A program made the translations under genes and the position numbers. Under the pieces are notes generated by a model. That model saw only the letters and a list, made by a program, of their open reading frames with translations, was not told the origin of the DNA and did not search any database. Positions 62,791-64,000 of a stretch of 64,000 nt of DNA are shown piece after piece; the first letter of the stretch is position 1, and each line of letters starts with the position of its first letter. Source of the stretch: Prorocentrum cordatum (taxonomy: Eukaryota; Sar; Dinophyceae; Prorocentrales; Prorocentraceae); contig CAUYUJ010013936.1 of assembly GCA_963575745.1 (NCBI GenBank), positions 197,501 to 261,500 on the forward strand, read 5' to 3'.

Positions 62791-62989
62791 TTCGGCAGTG
62801 AGCCCTGGGGGGAAGTGAGAGAGAGAGGGCCTTCTCAGAAGGCTCGGCAGACCCCTGGGCCTTCTGAGCAGTTTTCTATATCCTTCCCGAGGACACAGAA
62901 AATGTGTCAGCGCGAGATTTTCTGAGAAGTCCTGCAGCCTTCAGAGAAGGCCTTCTCCTTCTCACTTCCCCCCCTGGCTCGCCGCCGAA
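62791..62989. mobile_element. TIR element (family E), full copy
   Basis: Left TTCGGCAGTGAGCCCTGGGG then GGAAGTGAGAGAGAGAGGGC; right in reverse complement TTCGGCGGCGAGCCAGGGGG then GGAAGTGAGAAGGAGAAGGC, then CTTCTC.GAAGG on both sides. The arms are about 52 bp. No target duplication was identified. Confidence 0.8.
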
Positions 62990-63017
62990 TGACAGAATGG
63001 GACAGCATGTACGGTAG

Positions 63018-63160
63018 GTTCTCGTCGTGTCGACTGGCGGCGACCCCTGCGCGGGCGCCTAATCATTGAACGATCTGGCGTTTCTGACTCGGCCGATCGT
63101 TCAAGTTTGAACGATCCCCGTGGTGTCAGGAACCAACGCCGGGGTGGTCACGACATGAAC
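63018..63160 (+). repeat. Dispersed element (family D), copy 3
   Basis: CTCGTCGTGTCGACTGGCGG, CGGCCGATCGTTCAAGTTTG, GAACGATCCCCGTGGTGTCA and GGAACCAACGCCG in order; it starts about 30 bp after a family E element. Confidence 0.7.
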
Positions 63161-63473
63161 CACCCGTGAACGCCAGGGTGCATGGCGAGCTATTCGGCTA
63201 CACGGAAGAGTCACCCTTGGCCAGAGTGACCTATAGTTGGCCCTAATGGGGTCGGACAGATTTTCTTGAGGAGTGCGCTCAGCCTCGTGTCGGCTCGCGC
63301 TGCACCAGTCTGCGATCGCATCAAAGCGCGCTTGATTCAGGGTGCGCCCCTCGCAATCGATCGCAACGCATGCAAGGTGCATTCTGCCGCGTGCTTCGTT
63401 TGGCGAGGGGGGGCCCAGTCGAGCGGGCGACGTGCTCTCCGCTTTGGGACCGGTCCCAAATCGTCCTGGAAGA

Positions 63474-63526
63474 ATGTTGACTAACTTTGATTAACTTTGG
63501 ATAACTTTGAATAACTTTTCCCATTC
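63474..63526 (+). repeat. TAACTTTGA tandem repeat
   Basis: Four copies of (A/T)TAACTTTG or CTAACTTTG spaced 10-12 bp. Confidence 0.85.
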
Positions 63527-64000
63527 CGCGCTTTACAACTCAATTCTTTACTATTGAAAGTTATTTGCGGCCGCGGGGGGGGCAAGTTTCGGCCCGGTTT
63601 CGGCCTTGACGCCGGACCCGGTCAGACGTCATCGCGATGCGGCCCGGCAGTGGCAGAACATTCCGCGGTGGCGCCCGATTACGTCTGGCTTCGCAGATCC
63701 CTCGGGCGGGTGTTCTTGGGCGCCCAAAACGAATCGGCAGAAGCCCGCAATTGCCTGCTGGCGTTTGGGATCCATCGAAGCGCGCCCCACCGATCGTTGA
63801 TGCAATGCGACGGCCTCGGCTTGCGCGGTTGCTCCAGGCCCCCACGGGCCCCCTTAAGGCCGCGCACCAAAGGGCACTCTTGCCTAGGGTCACTCTTACG
63901 TGTCGCCGAGCTATGGATGGCATCCCACATCGGGCGCGCCCGTCTGTTCGCCCAAGCGCCGGCGAACAATTGCCCGCATTTCTGGCTTGACCCCGGGCTT
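63527..64000. other. Stretch with no recognised feature
   Basis: GC-rich, with overlapping short frames on both strands and no domain, RNA gene or repeat that I can support. Confidence 0.45.

Overview
This window looks like gene-poor, repeat-saturated nuclear DNA of a dinoflagellate. The best single clue is at 49579-49615: a 22-base near-copy of the dinoflagellate spliced leader (20 of 22 positions) followed directly by a second, 5'-truncated leader. That is the arrangement left when trans-spliced mRNAs are copied back into the genome. Visible GC-richness, abundant long GGA/CCT tracts, a decayed Ty1/copia element and many short inverted-repeat elements fit the same picture. I cannot name a genus. 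No complete protein gene was found; nearly all long open frames are by-products of stop-poor tandem repeats.

Layout. 1-7440: a frameshifted copia-like retroelement on the + strand with a gag-like part, the start of a reverse transcriptase and a recognisable RNase H, interrupted by a fold-back at 5018-5160. 7700-10225: GAT and GGA microsatellites, a degenerate GGGCC/TCTTGG repeat and a 90-bp satellite. 10630-13026: an element with terminal inverted repeats (TIRs) filled by a satellite made of small hairpins. 13.6-15.9 kb: dispersed short elements and a possible coiled-coil exon. 15990-18035: a 77-bp satellite derived from the 90-bp one. 18-32 kb: dispersed elements, microsatellites and nested tandem repeats, including one short element (27964-29348) that swelled to 1.4 kb by internal satellite growth, and a near-perfect 66-bp-arm palindrome at 27131-27279. 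32753-35575: a 1114-bp tandem array. 38-49 kb: more short elements, a roughly 700-bp CA repeat, an 83-bp array and possible exons. 49041-49575: a long CCT tract, then the spliced-leader relic and a coding-like stretch. 50-57 kb: dense TIR elements. 57360-58200: a very long CCT tract. 58564-61810: a second TIR-bounded element holding an 829-bp tandem array. 61.8-64 kb: more short elements.

The most interesting system is a set of short non-autonomous TIR elements. One family (seven copies, mostly 143-160 bp, AT-rich inside) has 8-bp target-site duplications at five sites. Three unrelated TIR-bounded elements (10.6, 28.0 and 58.6 kb) carry satellite arrays inside them, suggesting that such elements act as cradles for satellite DNA.

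Possible coding. Several short + strand islands (about 14901, 26355, 40734, 42424, 48964, 49814, 57064) read as charged, heptad-like peptides, often after a plausible CAG acceptor. They may be exons of one or more intron-rich genes, but this is unproven and they are listed at low confidence.
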